A model generated the notes under the pieces. That model had not been told where the DNA came from. It was given only the letters and a program-made list of their open reading frames with translations, and did not search any database. The translations under genes were made by a program, and so were the position numbers. Below, in pieces: positions 11,527-24,980 of a stretch of 64,000 nt of DNA. Source of the stretch: Archegozetes longisetosus (lineage: Eukaryota > Arthropoda > Arachnida > Sarcoptiformes > Trhypochthoniidae); assembly GCA_018873245.2 (NCBI GenBank), contig JAEMBT020000002.1, positions 5,596,001 to 5,660,000 on the forward strand. The letters run 5' to 3'. Every line of letters begins with the position of its first letter. Within the stretch, counting starts at the first letter, position 1.

Positions 11527-13030
11527 TGCAAAATGATAACCTCACTAGCAAAAACAATTTCTCTCGAATGGGAGTCCAAATTTTGTTTAGGCATTATGAA
11601 TTAATCAAGTTTACACCTTCGGTCATTCACCCTAATTTTCATGAAAATTGATATCCTGGGTAAGGGGGAGTTACAAGAATATAATGATGTATATATGCAA
11701 AATGATAACCGCGGTTAGGTTTTTCTGGTATAAGTGAGCTCGGATTAATGAAGCCGCACTGGACAGTCGGGGATTAATATGAATATAAAAACTAGGTAAT
11801 AATGTGTTGAATTCATAGTTGTTCGATTTATTATTCGAGATGGGAAGAGAAGCAAAACTCGCCGAATATGAAGAAGAACAAATCGATGGTCTGGCTGCTT
11901 TCGATTAGCCAAGTCGAAAGATTGTTGAAGCAATCGGACGGTCGCCAAAGGTGGTCAACAATTACCGACGGTATCTCGAAAATGATAGCCAAAAGAAGAA
12001 CTGACATACAAAAAGTACTGTTCAATCGCGATTAGCGGGCAATTTTAAGGGAATTCGGCCGTACGGGGTAATAATTCAAAAAGCTATGGACGCGACATAA
12101 ATCCTAGGACTTTAGTACGAAATTTGGTGGTTGGCCAAACAAAACTCGGACGCGGAATACACGAAAGGATAGCGAAAAACGGTTCGGGAAGAGTAACATT
12201 TGAAAGCCCGTTTAGACTTTGCGGTCGTTCATATGACATGGACGAGCAAATGGGACAGTGTTGTTCTATAACGGGAAGTGGAACCTTGACGACCCGGATG
12301 TATGCCAATATTATTAGTATGATTCTCATGATGAACCTCAATGGTTCAAAGGTGGGTTCAAAGCGATTGATCCGTACTAGTTGAACCGGGTTTAGTTCTA
12401 ACGGGAAGACCCGATGCAAGATAGTCTGTGGCTGCATGAACTCCGATGACTAAGAAACTGCTCACGGGTGCTCTGTTACCCATTGGTGAGGATATTGGCT
12501 TTCCCGAATCGATATTCCAAAAGGACTATGCACCTATGCATGTTTCCCGGTCAACTTTAGGTTGTTTCAGGGCGATAAGGTTCGGACTTTGAGCTGGCAA
12601 GCACTTAACCCTGACCTGAATCCTACAGAAAATATATGGGGCATATTGGCTAAAATGCTGATGGAAGGCAATTTAAAAACATTCAGATTTAATCGCTGCG
12701 ACATTTACCGCATGAGTCGTAATCGGCGAAGAAACTCGACCAAGATTGGTACGCTCTATGCATACTAGATGTATAAAGCTTATACATAACCACGGAGGTG
12801 ATATTAAATAGTAAGTCTTGTATTTGCAACAAACTAAAAGTGGGACTATCATTTTGCATATACCGGGAAACTAATTTTTTGTGGTTTGCGGCGGTGTGGA
12901 TCAATTTTAATAAGCCATAATTGCAATTATGTACTGCTTGGTACGCTCTTCATTTGTGCCGAACTTGATAGTAATATGTCGATCGTGTTGGCCAAAATCG
13001 TAAATTTACCTGTGAAGTTATCATTTTGCA
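11527..13030 (+). mobile_element. Nested pair of Tc1-like elements
   Basis: Two inverted-repeat pairs share the terminus TGCAAAATGATAAC. The outer pair lies at 11527 and 13030; the inner pair at 11696 and 12858 is flanked by TA on both sides. The inner element appears to have jumped into a relative with the same ends. Coding relics lie only in the inner part. Confidence 0.7.
11840..12768 (+). pseudogene. Tc1-family transposase relic
   Basis: An N-terminal helix-turn-helix frame starts at the ATG at 11840 (MGREAKLAEYEEEQ, then after a TAG, IVEAIGRSPKVVNNY). The C-terminal catalytic box is at about 12590-12640 (NPDLNPTENIWG). The middle has several stops and frameshifts and the first two catalytic Asp boxes are not readable. 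A dead copy. Confidence 0.7.
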
Positions 13031-13374
13031 CACGAGTATAGCATTCAATCGCTTTTCACATCCTATAGCAAAAAATTTTTTCAATAAGTGGATTGACTTT
13101 AAAATTTCCGATCCATCAACTTTATGGAAATCATATTTGAACCCAATTTATGACAAACAAATTAAAACTATAGAATTTAATATGAGACCAACATACACTC
13201 AAGTGTAAAACAATAGTCTCATCGGTATATCGGTGAATATAACGGTTTTAGTTGACATATTTTCACTAGTTTTGAAGCACATGATGCACATGTCATAGTG
13301 AACTTAGTCCGAAGTTATTTCATATGCCGATTGAATTACGCGGTCGCTAAGCTAAGAAATACTACTTCTAGACA
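13031..13374. other. Possible coding relic to 13208, otherwise nothing
   Basis: The frame 13026-13208 (FNRFSHPIAKNFFNKW, LNPIYDKQIKTIEFN) has protein-like composition and abuts the Tc1 boundary. It may continue the relic cut at 11527. No family recognised. Confidence 0.3.
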
Positions 13375-14330
13375 TGCAAAATAATAGTCTCACTTTATTT
13401 TAATGACAAAATTATACAGTTTATAAATGACTTAGTATTTGATAATACCCCCAGGCTTTGTATGAGCTTCATGCAGTGCGTATGTATCCCACGAACCAAT
13501 TTTCAGCGAGCTTCGCCGATATCGTCCCAGGCGGAGGTATTGCGGCAGTCAATTCTATATTATTAAATTGTCCTCCGCCGGCATAAACATTAATAACCAT
13601 AATTCCCCATATGTTCTCGATGGGGTTCAGGTCAGTACTAAGCGGTGATCACGCCACTGTTTGAATTCCATTGCGTCGGAGCCAATTCAAAATCGATTGG
13701 GAACATGGATTGGAGAGGTGACCTGTAGAAAAGTCCAAGCAGAACCACCGATGTCAGCGCTAAGTGGTAATAACGAGTTAGCGAGTAATCCCTGATAATC
13801 ATCGGAGTTCATGTGGCTACGGACAACTTTAAATGCGGACTTCCCACTAACACAAAAGCCGGCCCAAGTCATAACGGACCCACCCCCTTGGACTCTTCCT
13901 TCGAATTGGCAATCATCAGAACCGTTGAATTCCACTTCTCATCGAAAAAGACGATTGTGTTCCATTCTGTAGTCCAGGTAGCGTGCGACATCGCGTTCCA
14001 GTCGAGCTTTTAGGTGGCGTTCTATCCATGCCGGCTTCTGGTGTCCATTGGTGTAAACAACGTTTGGACATTGTCTGATGAAGCACCATGTTCGTCCACC
14101 TAGAACTAGAAACTTTGGTCACTGACATAACTTCCCGAATCGATCGTGTTGTACGTCACATTTCTCTCAGAATCGCGCGTTGGTTGCGGTCGGATAACAC
14201 ATTTGGTCGTCCGTCGCCTTTACTTTTGCCATAATTTTCACGATTCCGACGGTAATTTTTGATACCTTCGGTGATCTTCCGATAGTACTGGCGATTCGCC
14301 GATTTCACATTCCTGAAGTGGCGAGGCCAT
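13375..14330 (-). pseudogene. Tc1-family transposase relic, minus strand
   Basis: Reading from 14325 leftward: an HTH part with GRPNVLSDRNQRAILREM and TTRSIREVMS, a middle part with FEGRVQGGGSVMTWAGF (13687-13935), and the end motif DLNPIENIWG at about 13600-13640. Several frameshifts and stops separate the pieces. The left end shows TGCAAAATAATAGTCTCAC (13375-13393), similar to the TIRs at 11527, so it belongs to a related family. The right TIR was not found. Confidence 0.7.
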
Positions 14331-14792
14331 CAATTTGGCACTTTCTATATTTCATAACATTTTTTTCTCTTTCCATCGCTCACGAAACTTCGAATGACAA
14401 TAAAGTGGTCATACGATTTTTGAGGTTTATATTAACATTGTTTCTAACAATCCAGCACCAATTCATTAATCCGGCCCCGCCAAAACCAGAAAAAGTCAAA
14501 CCGAGCCTATCAATTTGCACATTAGCCGAAATTTATCTTGTACCTGAAGACTAAGGCATGTATTAGATTTCTGTGAAAATGAAGGTAAGTGACCTCAAGA
14601 GTGCCTATTTTATTAGTCTTCCAAATCAGATTTCAATTTGTCCTTCGATTAGAGAAATTAGGTTTTTACCGATGAGGCTATTGTTTAACACTTGACTGTA
14701 TTTAGGTTAATATACATATTAATATAAATCAAATTATTACACTAATGGGTCATTTTTTATATAATAGATCAGTTTAGACGAGACCAGTCAAT
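14331..14792. other. No gene recognised
   Basis: The frame at 14318-14554 begins inside the Tc1 relic on the opposite strand and has no signature. Nothing supportable. Confidence 0.35.
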
Positions 14793-15345
14793 CTGGGCTA
14801 ATGGGTCTAAGGGACTTTCCAACCCACTACCCTCAAGTGCGATACATCCTTAGATTCAGTTTGTCAAGCTTAACAGTTTGATACTACACTTGACCACTTC
14901 TGATCCGAACCTGACCACTTTTGGTCAACACTTGACGGGAGTGTCTGAACCCATCAAGTGATATATCATTGGACTCAGGTTTTCGAACTGAGCATTTTGA
15001 CACCTTGATCTAAGATCACAAGTAGTTCTCGAGATATCCATCTTTGGCTTAGTACCTCGTAATGGAAAGACCTGGATTTAGAGAGTCGTAACCCAAACAA
15101 GCCTGATATAAACAAATGGAGAATTGATTTGGTCGCTTGGCGACCTAACTCATTATACTTAGGTTCTAATTATTCATTTTCGACTGGGTTAGATCTGGGT
15201 GGTCAGAAGTGGTCAGGTTCAGGTTGGAAGTGGTCAAGTATGGTTTCAAAAAATTCAACTCGACGAACTAAATTCAATGATGTTTCACACTTATGAGTGG
15301 GCGGTCGGAAACCCCTTTAGACCCATTTGCCGTGATTCATCCAAC
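14793..15345. mobile_element. Long-TIR foldback element
   Basis: Arms of about 140 bp: the left arm runs from TAATGGGTCTAAGGGACTTT at 14799 to the TGACCACTTCTGATC and CCTGACCACTTTTGG blocks; the right arm is the diverged reverse complement ending GGGTCTAAAGGGG near 15320-15345. The interior also carries inverted and repeated ACTTGACCACTT motifs. No transposase. The open frame at 15199-15543 is a by-product of this element. Confidence 0.65.
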
Positions 15346-15509
15346 AAGACAACAGACATCTCAAGACTGATGGTGTTTAGTGTAATTGTTAGGACACTTA
15401 ATACCGAAACATCAGATAAAGCACAAAGAATTTTGTTTAATATCGCATTTTTGGGAAACACTCTAGTAATAAATCAATGCTCTAGTAACAACTCATTTGT
15501 CGTATTGAG

Positions 15510-16467
15510 GGCTGGAGGACGAATACAAGCATATCTTCTTTAGGAAGAAGGTATACAAGAACAATAGCTATTATAAAAATTATGTCTATAGTTTTCTCAT
15601 AGGATTATACACTTTAACGCTATCAATATCATGTTCCGAAATAAGAGCACGTCTCAGATTGAGTAGATTACCGTTAGTAGTAATTGAATAGACTTTTTTC
15701 CAAAAATTCCAGAAGATTTGATTTTTATAAATATCAATAGATCGAGTATATTGGAACAAATCTCTCCTATCTTTAATGATGACTCTATAGTTTCCTTTAT
15801 AATCAATTGATGCCAATTGGAATAGTTTAGTGTCAATTAAATAAATTGTCTGTGTCGTAAAATCGATAGTAAAACTTGTTGGCTCTTTTAAGTGGACATT
15901 TTCTAATATATTATAACGATTTTTTCCATCTTGATTTGCAGATATGAGCTGAGCCATTTCACCCTCATCCCATTGAGTATAGAAAATCAAGCTACTAATA
16001 GGATCAACTTTAATGTCTCCAACATTTCGTTTAGTATCACTGATGATAGTTTTAAAATTTGTTGTATCTGTTACGTCAACTATTATTATCTGCCTTTTAC
16101 TGCGCACTTTATAGTAAATAAGATCATGAATCGAGTCCAAAGTGAATTTCGAAACTCCACTCTCAACGATGACTTCTATTTTTTCGATCTGAACTATGGT
16201 GTCATACTGTGGATCAAAGTTTGCTCTTTTGATGGCATCATTTTCTTGAAACACTATATATTTTTCACTTTGACTATATTCAATTGACTTTATACTGGAG
16301 CTGCTGTTATAAATTAGATTAAATTTCTGACCAAATTTGTAATCATCATGAATATCGATAATAGAAATGCCATAATCATAATGACTTAAGAAAAGTTTTG
16401 GACTATAATCATTGAATGGATTTATTATGTATAGAATTGAAATTAAACTTAAAAAATATACAATCAT
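15510..16467 (-). pseudogene. Alpha YWTD receptor psi-G2, truncated in the EGF module
   Basis: The start at 16467 gives a hydrophobic leader (MIVYFLSLISILYI), then the same six-blade propeller as G1 and G4 (IVFQENDAIKR, LIYYKVRSKRQ, LIFYTQWDEG, IYLIDTKLFQLAS, IFWNFWKKVYS). The frame stops at 15586 just after the last blade. Homology to the EGF-coding sequence of G1 continues to about 15510 with small deletions and stops, so the EGF, stalk and membrane parts are dead. The DNA further on is a foldback element. Propeller codons are intact, so either loss is recent or a short secreted propeller is still made. Confidence 0.8.
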
Positions 16468-19400
16468 GTTTCATATGGAATTAAGTTAGGTTGAGAGCAA
16501 ACGTGAAGTATTTTTATACGAATCATCCAATAGCTTTCATCCAATTAAATTGACTCGTATTGTTCCGATTAGCCTTTTTATGCCATCACTCGTTAGTTAC
16601 CCTTATCTTATAATATCTTCTTATGACACTTAGCTGTTAAGGAGTGATTTAACAAATTAAGTATAAAATATAATGAAAAAATGTACAGACTCGGAGAAAA
16701 CGATTTTCTCATATTCTAGAGTAAAATTGGTTATATATTCGAGCTCTACATTAAAAATTTACTTTAAAAAGTTTGTGTTTAAAAATCTGATAGAATTACA
16801 ATGTTATTCACGTAATACATACCCTATATAGTCAAATATTAATAGAATCCGTTTTTACCACTATTTCATATAATTCTGATTAATATCGTTTGAAATTAAT
16901 TAATTACTGCAACTCAGGCTCAGTACTCTCATGTTGAGTTCCTGAAACTTTTCTTAATATAATTTTTAACATAGAATATGAATATAAAAATTAGTTTTGT
17001 TCTATTATAGTTTTAGCTATAGGCTACGAAAATTTTGCACGCCTTGTATATTTATAAAGCCTCTGTTTACTTTAGACCTCATGCTCGGATATTAGAGGGC
17101 TATGTGGTCACCGAGACTGTGTTTTAGTTTTACTAGCGAGATAAGCATTATGCTCCTAACATAACCTCATCAAATTAACCTGTAGTAATGATATTGTTTA
17201 TATATTTAGTTTAGTTAAGTAAAGGAAATGGTGAGCGCGTACGCTGGGTCTACGAGAATACAGTTTGATAAACAAATAACTCTCTCGTAACTAAACGTCT
17301 AATGAATTGTACAGCAAGTGAGAGCCCATTACAAAAGTTTTAATATTGCTCAAAAAATCCAAATTTCAAAGCAATAATGAAAGGGTTTAAAGCATTCCTC
17401 TAATGACTGCAAAAGGCTAAGCATGAGCTTTGCTCACCTGCTCAGAGCATTGTTAATCTTAATTTTGGCAGTTTTACTTCAAGATTGACAAGTTTTTATT
17501 ATATTTTTAAAATTTTAGGTAATGTTTACAGGAAGTTTGAACTTTTATTCATTAATTTTTCTTTATATCTAGAAATTTATTTGCAGATAAATCTTCAAAC
17601 TATCATTTTAAAGGTTAATTTATGCTATAACATAAAAAATATTCTGCTTATAACTTTTTACTATAGATTTCGTTAAGCTTTAACAAACTTATTTGATGCA
17701 AATTCAACTAGAATTGAAAGTTCGGCTATATGCACTAGAATGAAAGAGTTAAATTAAAAAGCGTCGTAATTTATTTTTATATTTAGTAGTTTATACGACA
17801 AAATCTATTACTTGTTATCCGAACGAAAGTAAAAAATGAAAAGCACAATATAAGAGAAAGTTTCTCTCTTTTTTGATACTATAACAAAGGGGCACGAAGT
17901 TTCAATTGCTACATTTAAAATAGATTGTCAGCATATCTATCATATAATGTGTTTATGCATTCATATAAAATTATTAACTATGAGAAAGCAAAGGACTTAT
18001 AAAATAAATCGATTTATACAATAACACGTTTTTATAAAAATAGTAACTCGTAAAATAGAAAATAAAATCAACTTTTTAGATCTTAATTGATCGAATACGA
18101 TGAATGAACTGATGATAAATTTTCTTTTCCTGATTCCCTGATTGGTTCTTTATTTTGATTTTTAAACATCGAATTAATTTTTAATAACTATTAAAAATTT
18201 TTTAGCCATTTACTAAACTATTTGCTGAAACTTCTAATATCTATCCAATAAAAATCAAAGTAAAGAATAGATGTCAGATTGATTCACTCTTTTGAACCAT
18301 TAATTACTACTAGTCTGTAATAGAGATACCTTTCTTCTGCATTGTCCTCTTCAATTACTCATAAGTGGAGATCCGCATCTTGAAAATTGTTCACACCGCT
18401 CACATTCACACCTTATTACACCCTTACCTGATCGCCCGCAGTGAAAACAATCCGAATGGTTCACAAAATCTTCAGATGCTAGCAATTAAAAATTGCAATT
18501 GATTATTTAAAGGTTAATTTCCTATTTTAGAAGTGGATTCCTTTTAATAATAGCAGTCATCAATTTTTATTTTCTTAATGAGAAAGCTTTTTCTGTAGAG
18601 TTAAATTTTTTGATATTATTCATTATAGATCTGATAATTTTTGAAATTTACCATTGAAAAATTACAATAGTTCATATATTAATATTATAAAATAATAAAC
18701 AATGACTTTATTGACATACTCTAAATTAATATTTTGTTAGATTTGTAAGATCTGATTTAGAAACACAAATCTTTATAAAAGTCGATAAAAACGAGCTTCA
18801 ATCACTGTGATGTCTATTACAGCTCTTATTTATGGGCTTATTTCTCTCCTAATTAGTATAAAAATAGAGTTTCTTTGAAAGTATACTTAACTATTGGTAC
18901 ACGCTATCATAGAAATAATAATCCCATTTATTTAGAATATTCACGCTTAACATTTGTGAAATCAAATTAAAATTAACGAGGGCATGAAAGAAAACATTTT
19001 CAAACCAGCATCCTCTCTAAACTTGCGGGTACCTACACATGACCGTGGATGTGTGTTTAAAATGATCTCTTCCACTCATAGTTAAGATAGTGACTTTTCG
19101 GTGGTAAAAGTGGTCAAGTCGCTCGGCAATCGGTGGTAAAGATTTCAAGAAACTGTAGATTAATCGGTTTTTATTAGGAATTTAAAAATAGCATAGATTA
19201 AACTAGTGCAACATACAACGACTTCTAAAAGGCATTAGTTTTTATTGAGAAAAGAAGTGTATTTAATAATATTAATACAATATTTTCTGGTAATAAGCTT
19301 TGTCTTCGATAGTTTAAAACAATCTTATATATGATCTTTCAATGTCAACTGAAACAAGAGGCGCATACATAATATTTATACTTTTTTCTACATCTTGATT

Positions 19401-22400
19401 TCACTTTTGAGATGAAATAAATATTGTTAAAGTCAGAGCATTTATAATGTATATATATAGGATTAAGAATATTTGCAAACTATTTTCTTAATGTTTTTCT
19501 GAGATTTATCTTATAAAAGTTTATCAAAACTGATATAAAACAGTTATAAAACAGATAAATCGGCTCATAAGTTCAAAACTGGTTATGAAACCAGTCTGTA
19601 TAAACAGTGGCAGAGTATTAAATCGGCAAAAACTGATCGAATAAAAGTCTATATTTGAAATTTAAAAGATATAACTTGAACTAATTTTAATGATTACCGA
19701 AAATAAAAATTGAAGAAAAAAACGGTTTTCACCGAAAGCCACCTCTCTACTCATAAGTTAGATAATAGAAATAGATAAGGATCGTATGTTTAGTGTTTGC
19801 ATCATCACCTCATATCGAACCACATTTACGTGAAAATTACTTAAATGTTTGTCACTTAAAAACATATGAATCCAGCTCTATATATCATTTTTGTCTCTTA
19901 TCCTAACATTTGGATACTAAATTTTTTTCTAAGTATAAGATATTGAAAATCCTAAGGTTAGAAGTGTTTCACTAAAATAATCTAGCGGATTCTAAACTTA
20001 AGATAATGTTAAGATAGATTTTAGAACAATGTCCGCCAAAACATTGCTTTCTCTCACTTATACTTGAAATTATGTCAATTAAATTATTAATTAGCTCAAA
20101 TCTAATATTAAACAATTAACTCTAAGAAATTTTGGTTAAAATGAAGCGAATTATAAGAAAATTGATTTATTATCCGATTTATTTCAAATTAATTCATCGA
20201 AATATAAATTCATTGGAGACCGACTTCTCTCTTGGTTTTAACGAAGTCTCTCTGACCAAAACAACACAAAATTCTCGAAATGTCAACAAGCAAACATGAT
20301 TTAAACTTTGACGATCGAACCTAATTCTTTGAATGCGTTCATTATCATTGAATACTTCTAATGGGTCTTGTCTGTCTTTAAAAACATGTTCTTTTTAATA
20401 TTAGAATTTCTATTATTTGTCATTAAAACATAAAGTTAGACATTTTTGGTGAAAATGTTTAGTTATGATGATGAAACAACTGTTTAGTTATCTTATCTTT
20501 TAGTCTGTATTTAAGGTTTTTGACTTGTGATTAGAAAAATACTATTTTAGTTAAACAAAAATAATTTAAAATGAACTTAATGCGATCCTAAGTGTGTAAG
20601 TTCTATTTCTATGATCTATTCTAATCTTAGCATCAAATCTTAAGAAATTTTGTTTTGAGAAACAGAAATATCATAAGACTTGTCCTAAGAAGGATTTTAT
20701 CATAAGATTTCTTTCGAGAAACGCGCTGCAGAGCTCTACTGATTTTATACTTTGCTTCCATTTGTTTTGCTTATCGCAAAGGTGCTTAACGCTTAACGAA
20801 CCATTTAAACATATCGACAGTTTAATTGTTGAGTAGAAATCTTTATACCTCTACATCCGTCATTCACACATATTGTTTTTTAATAAAAAAATTCATTATC
20901 TAATATGATGCTAATGTTATTACAATTAATAAAAATATTGAAATCTTCACCAAACATTAGAGTAGATTCTTTTGGGCGTGACCGCATTCTATTTAAGGAA
21001 TAATTTTGATGGTGTCATTAATTGTGTACTTATATAAAGAGACTAAATTTTAAACTACTTTTATTGAATACATATTCTTATATATCAAAAGAATGTTTTA
21101 TTACGAGACAAATAGACACATGAGGAATAGGATTATCAAAGATATCTCAAAGATTTTTTAATTAAAAATTTTTTAAACTTAAAAGTAAAATTTTCCTATA
21201 ATAAAAGAGAGTATACTCTATGATCGGGTTAACATGAAAAATCCATCTAATAAAGCTTCCAACCAAAATATACACCTAAATAAGTGATGGTTTATATATT
21301 GAACAAATAAATAATTTTTATGGTCAGATTAATCAAATATGAAGCCATCGAAATAAATTAAATTTGTATATACAGAAGATAACTATTAATATAAATAAAA
21401 TAATAGTCGCAAAAATTATCTTCTATTATATTAGGTTTGTATAACTTATAATAAATTTTGTGGTATGCCTTTGAATTTAATTAAAATATGATTCCTTTAT
21501 TAATGTTTATGAATAGAAAAATGTGTTTAAAAGCTCAGATATATTTATTGATGATCTTAGCCCTCATATAATTTACAGTAAGAGTGCTAAATTGTTTTAA
21601 TTATCAGTGGTGTTATTAACCATTTGAAAAACAAAAGATAAAATGTTTGAATACGGATATGCTAAAGTTCGCAATAAACAAACATTAACATAAAAGGAAA
21701 ATTCAATAACGGTGTAAGTTAACTAAATTGAGTGATGAGTCAGAGAAAAAATATTTAATAAACTCATGTAATGAGTTGGATCATTTGACTTATAATCGCA
21801 AAATTTCTGAGATGGAATTATCTTTTCATTCATATCTTATTGTTGAATGCGAAAAAATAAGGTTATGTACAAATTATTCTATTTTGAAAAAATCTTAAAC
21901 TATAATAATTTTATTAATCGGTTAAATTATACAATAAAACATCATTAAAGTTTAGGAAATTATATAATTAAAATTAAATAATTTAACATAAAATTTCAAT
22001 TACTATATAGTAAAAATTATGAGTGATAACTCATAATGAGTATATACATAATTTTTTTTAACTTAAATTGTTGGTTATTTATTGAGACCAGCGATCAAAG
22101 AGAGTAATCTGGAATCTTTAACTAAATTACTTCAAACCTATACAGTCGACCAACTCCATATTGTTGAACTTAATAATGATTTACTTTAAAAATCAAAAGG
22201 ATAATAATTAATATATAATACTCAGTCTAGCTAAGAGTCAAATAAGTTTTTAGAAATTCAATTAATAAACTGTCATGAGTATGTTTCTGATAATTTTTGA
22301 TCTGGGAAACAATCAACTTTTCTTAAAAGCATAGTATTCAGCTCACTCTATAGTAATTTGACGCTTTTACCATTTAAGTTTAAAAAATTGTCATAAAAAT

Positions 22401-22589
22401 AGTGCAATAAATAATAGTGAAAATTATAGATATTAGCCTTATCTTGTCAATCAGACTAACTTGAGAATACTTCAATGTTAAGATCTCTAAAAATCATTAG
22501 AAGCAATTATACATAAATACTCCAAGTTTGGCTTTTAAGTATAATATAGGTTCTTCATAAATTGTTCATCGGTAGACGTCGATAGTTAT
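16468..22589. repeat. Array spacer, unit of G3; no genes
   Basis: No coding gene seen. Blocks recur in other units: 16480-16720 matches 54090-54350 (sequence upstream of an alpha gene); 17290-17450 matches 46830-46990 (CAAATTTCAAAGCAATAATG); 19746-19880 matches 49211-49320; 20930-21060 matches 50240-50360 and 54420-54540; 21600-22340 matches 6100-6840 and 54640-54900; 22200-22330 matches 39560-39670. The order is preserved, so these are segmental duplicates rather than dispersed repeats. Confidence 0.65.
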
Positions 22590-24102
22590 TCAATTGGCAT
22601 TAGTTTTTAATTGTGCTGTCAATTATAAAAATTGTTTACAATTTAGTTTAGATTCGATTTCTAAAATACTTACCATATACTCCCTTTTCATGCTTCCTAA
22701 TCAAATATAGACCGATCACTATAATTGGTACTGGAATAATAGCTAAGACAATAAGGGTATACAACAAAATAGACCAAAGATTATGACTAGAACTCTCTTT
22801 GTCATTGGAAGAGAGGATATCAGTGGTTATATTTGTATTTAATTCGACTGTGGAATTGCTGTTAATCTGTAAAATATTTTTTATCGTTAAAGACTTTTAC
22901 TTTCAAAATAACTTTTGCTTATAATTAAACCTTACTTTTTCTTCATATGTTGTATTGAAGGCTAGTGTTGAATTTTGAAGTGTTTGTGCGTCCTGCGATA
23001 AATATTCATCAGAATAAGTCTATTCCAAAAATAAATTATCAATAATTTATAGATTTAATTAACTAATAATTAAAGAACTTACATTATGTGAAGTATTCTT
23101 ATTTATTTCTGATCCTCCAACACATTTGTATTTTTGACCAGAAGGAAGACATAGACCCACACAATCATTATTAAAACAACGATTCTGACCAATTAATTGT
23201 TTAGAAGGATCGAATACAGTCAGACAATCGATATCATGATCAGAATGAAAAATTCTTTTGGGTTTATTCTCTGGATCTCCATCAGTTAAAATGAAATAAA
23301 AGTTTTTACGAGAAATCCAATAAAGACGGTCTCCCAAAATGTCCATTGATCTGGTAAATCGTAAATAATCAATTTGTTGACTATAAATGATTTTGCAATT
23401 TCCTGAGTAATCGGTCGATGCTAAAATGTTTCTAGTTCTGTCGATGAAGAACAGTTTTTGATTTCTTGAGTCGATAGCCAAAATTGGGGCTTGTTTAAGT
23501 GTAAAATTCTTGAGTAATTCTCTGGGGTTAGTACCGTCTTGGTTGGCTCTCATAATTGTCGGTTTGTTGTTCTTCTTGTCCCACTCGGACCAGAAAATCA
23601 ATCCTTCTTGAGGATCTATTTTAATGTCAGTCACTTTGCCCCTTGTTCTGGGGATAACAGTTGCATTCTTTGTAGGATTTGTTACATTGACAGCTTTTAT
23701 ATTCATATAGCTAATATCGTGATAATAGACCAGCTGATGAACACAATCCAAACCGAATGCAGAGATATTGCCATCGATGAAGTCTTCAACACGATTGATG
23801 AGAAAGCGATCGTTGTCTATTTTTAGTTGCCCTTTTTTGATTGTACGATTCTCCAAAAATAGAGCATATCCTCTATTAATACAATATTCGAAGAAACTAA
23901 TAGTATTAGTAGAGTTGTAGACGATTTGTCTGGGTTGATTTGCGTAATAAACGAAATGTGATTGAATACTATTTCTATAAATACAATAAATATATCTCGG
24001 CTGGTAGTAATATGGATTTAAATTTTGATTATCATTGAGTTGAACTGAATTATTTAAAAAATGCAAAATAATGAGTAATACTTCTTTCCAAAATAATGAC
24101 AT
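22590..24102 (-). CDS. Beta LDLR class B (YWTD) receptor G3, four exons, intact
   Basis: Type I membrane protein rebuilt from exons 24102-23083, 23019-22936, 22866-22674 and 22615-22590; introns of 63, 69 and 58 bp have GT-AG ends and phases 0, 0, 1. The Met at 24102 is preferred because a hydrophobic leader follows (MSLFWKEVLLIILHFL); an in-frame Met lies at 24162. The propeller includes LVYYHDISYMNIKAVNVTD, LIFWSEWD, ANQDGTNPRELL, LFFIDRTRNILASTDYSG and LYWISR. The EGF-like part keeps only four cysteines (RCFNNDCVGLC, KYKC). Exon 2 is a Ser/Thr/Gln stalk; exon 3 has a TM helix (WSILLYTLIVLAIIPVP onward) followed by RKHEKGVY. The last exon (tail of about 8 residues) is the least certain. The only beta copy with an unbroken frame. 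Confidence 0.8.
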
Positions 24103-24217
24103 CTTGACACAATGGGTGTAACAAAGATTATGCCAATTCATATTTAAAGCAAAGTAGCACAATTTTCTTAGATATTGAAACCTCAGGCATGGAAACGAGA
24201 TAAGTCAAAACACTTTT

Positions 24218-24226
24218 AGATATAAA
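24218..24226 (-). promoter_or_regulatory. Probable TATA box of G3
   Basis: TTTATATC on the minus strand, about 55-60 bp upstream of the first possible Met (24162) and 115 bp upstream of the preferred start. Position is compatible with a short 5' UTR; transcription start not known. Confidence 0.35.
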
Positions 24227-24461
24227 GAGTAGTCAATCATTTTTAAGTTCGTAACTCCTTTATTAGGAACTTAAAGCAGTGCCTTCATAAAACTAATTTT
24301 CAACTTGTTACTTGTTAACTCTATTCGGTCGTGTAAATTTGAGGTATGTTTCAAACTTGAGTTTTAATTTTAGACAGGTCGTCTCACTTTGAAAAGTATG
24401 ACTATCTTCTAAAAGAACCTATTCAATCGAAGTAAACTAATATTCAAATTAGATTAATAAT

Positions 24462-24980
24462 TAGGGTGACCACCTCTGACTTGTCTCATGACGGGACAAA
24501 AATATCAAAGGCGGGACCCTTACATATTTAAAAAGAAAAATACCACTTTTATTAATCATTAGAAATATTTAGGTGTCAAACCATGCATTCTAATAATAAA
24601 AAGTTGAAAATTATTAGTCATTGTTGATTTCAGAGGTATATTTTTTGTTAGAAACATCATTTTAAAGTTATTCAAAGGTAAGAAATACTGGATTGTATCA
24701 GATATAAGTCAAGGCAGAAAAACTTAATTCTATAACTTTTGATTTTAAACCACAGCTGTTCAAAATTTAAGCTGGATTTCTTAATCCCTTATCATTTGTA
24801 AGATAAATTCGGTGTTTGAACTTCTGAGAAATATTTTTCTAAGCATATTTTTCAAAATGAAAATTGAAAAACGGGACGAGTAATTGTCCCGTCGAGAGTT
24901 TTTAATCTGACGGGATTTCTGTCTTTTATCTTTAAAAAGACGGGACTGTCCCGTCAAAAACGGGACGGGTGGTCACCCTA
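24462..24980. mobile_element. Non-autonomous hAT element with perfect 8-bp TSD
   Basis: Termini TAGGGTGACCACC and complement; the direct repeat TTAATAAT at 24454-24461 and 24981-24988 is exact. The subterminal regions hold several CGGGAC motifs in both orientations (near 24495-24520 and 24875-24965), typical of transposase-binding repeats. It sits in array spacer that is uninterrupted in the other units. No coding capacity. Confidence 0.9.

Noticed and set aside
11745..12437. Minus-strand ORFs over the nested Tc1 relic
   Set aside because: Shadows of the plus-strand transposase remnants (HTH and DLNPTENIWG boxes).
15199..15543. 114-codon plus-strand ORF
   Set aside because: Begins in the arm of a foldback element and runs into antisense psi-G2 sequence; no domain.
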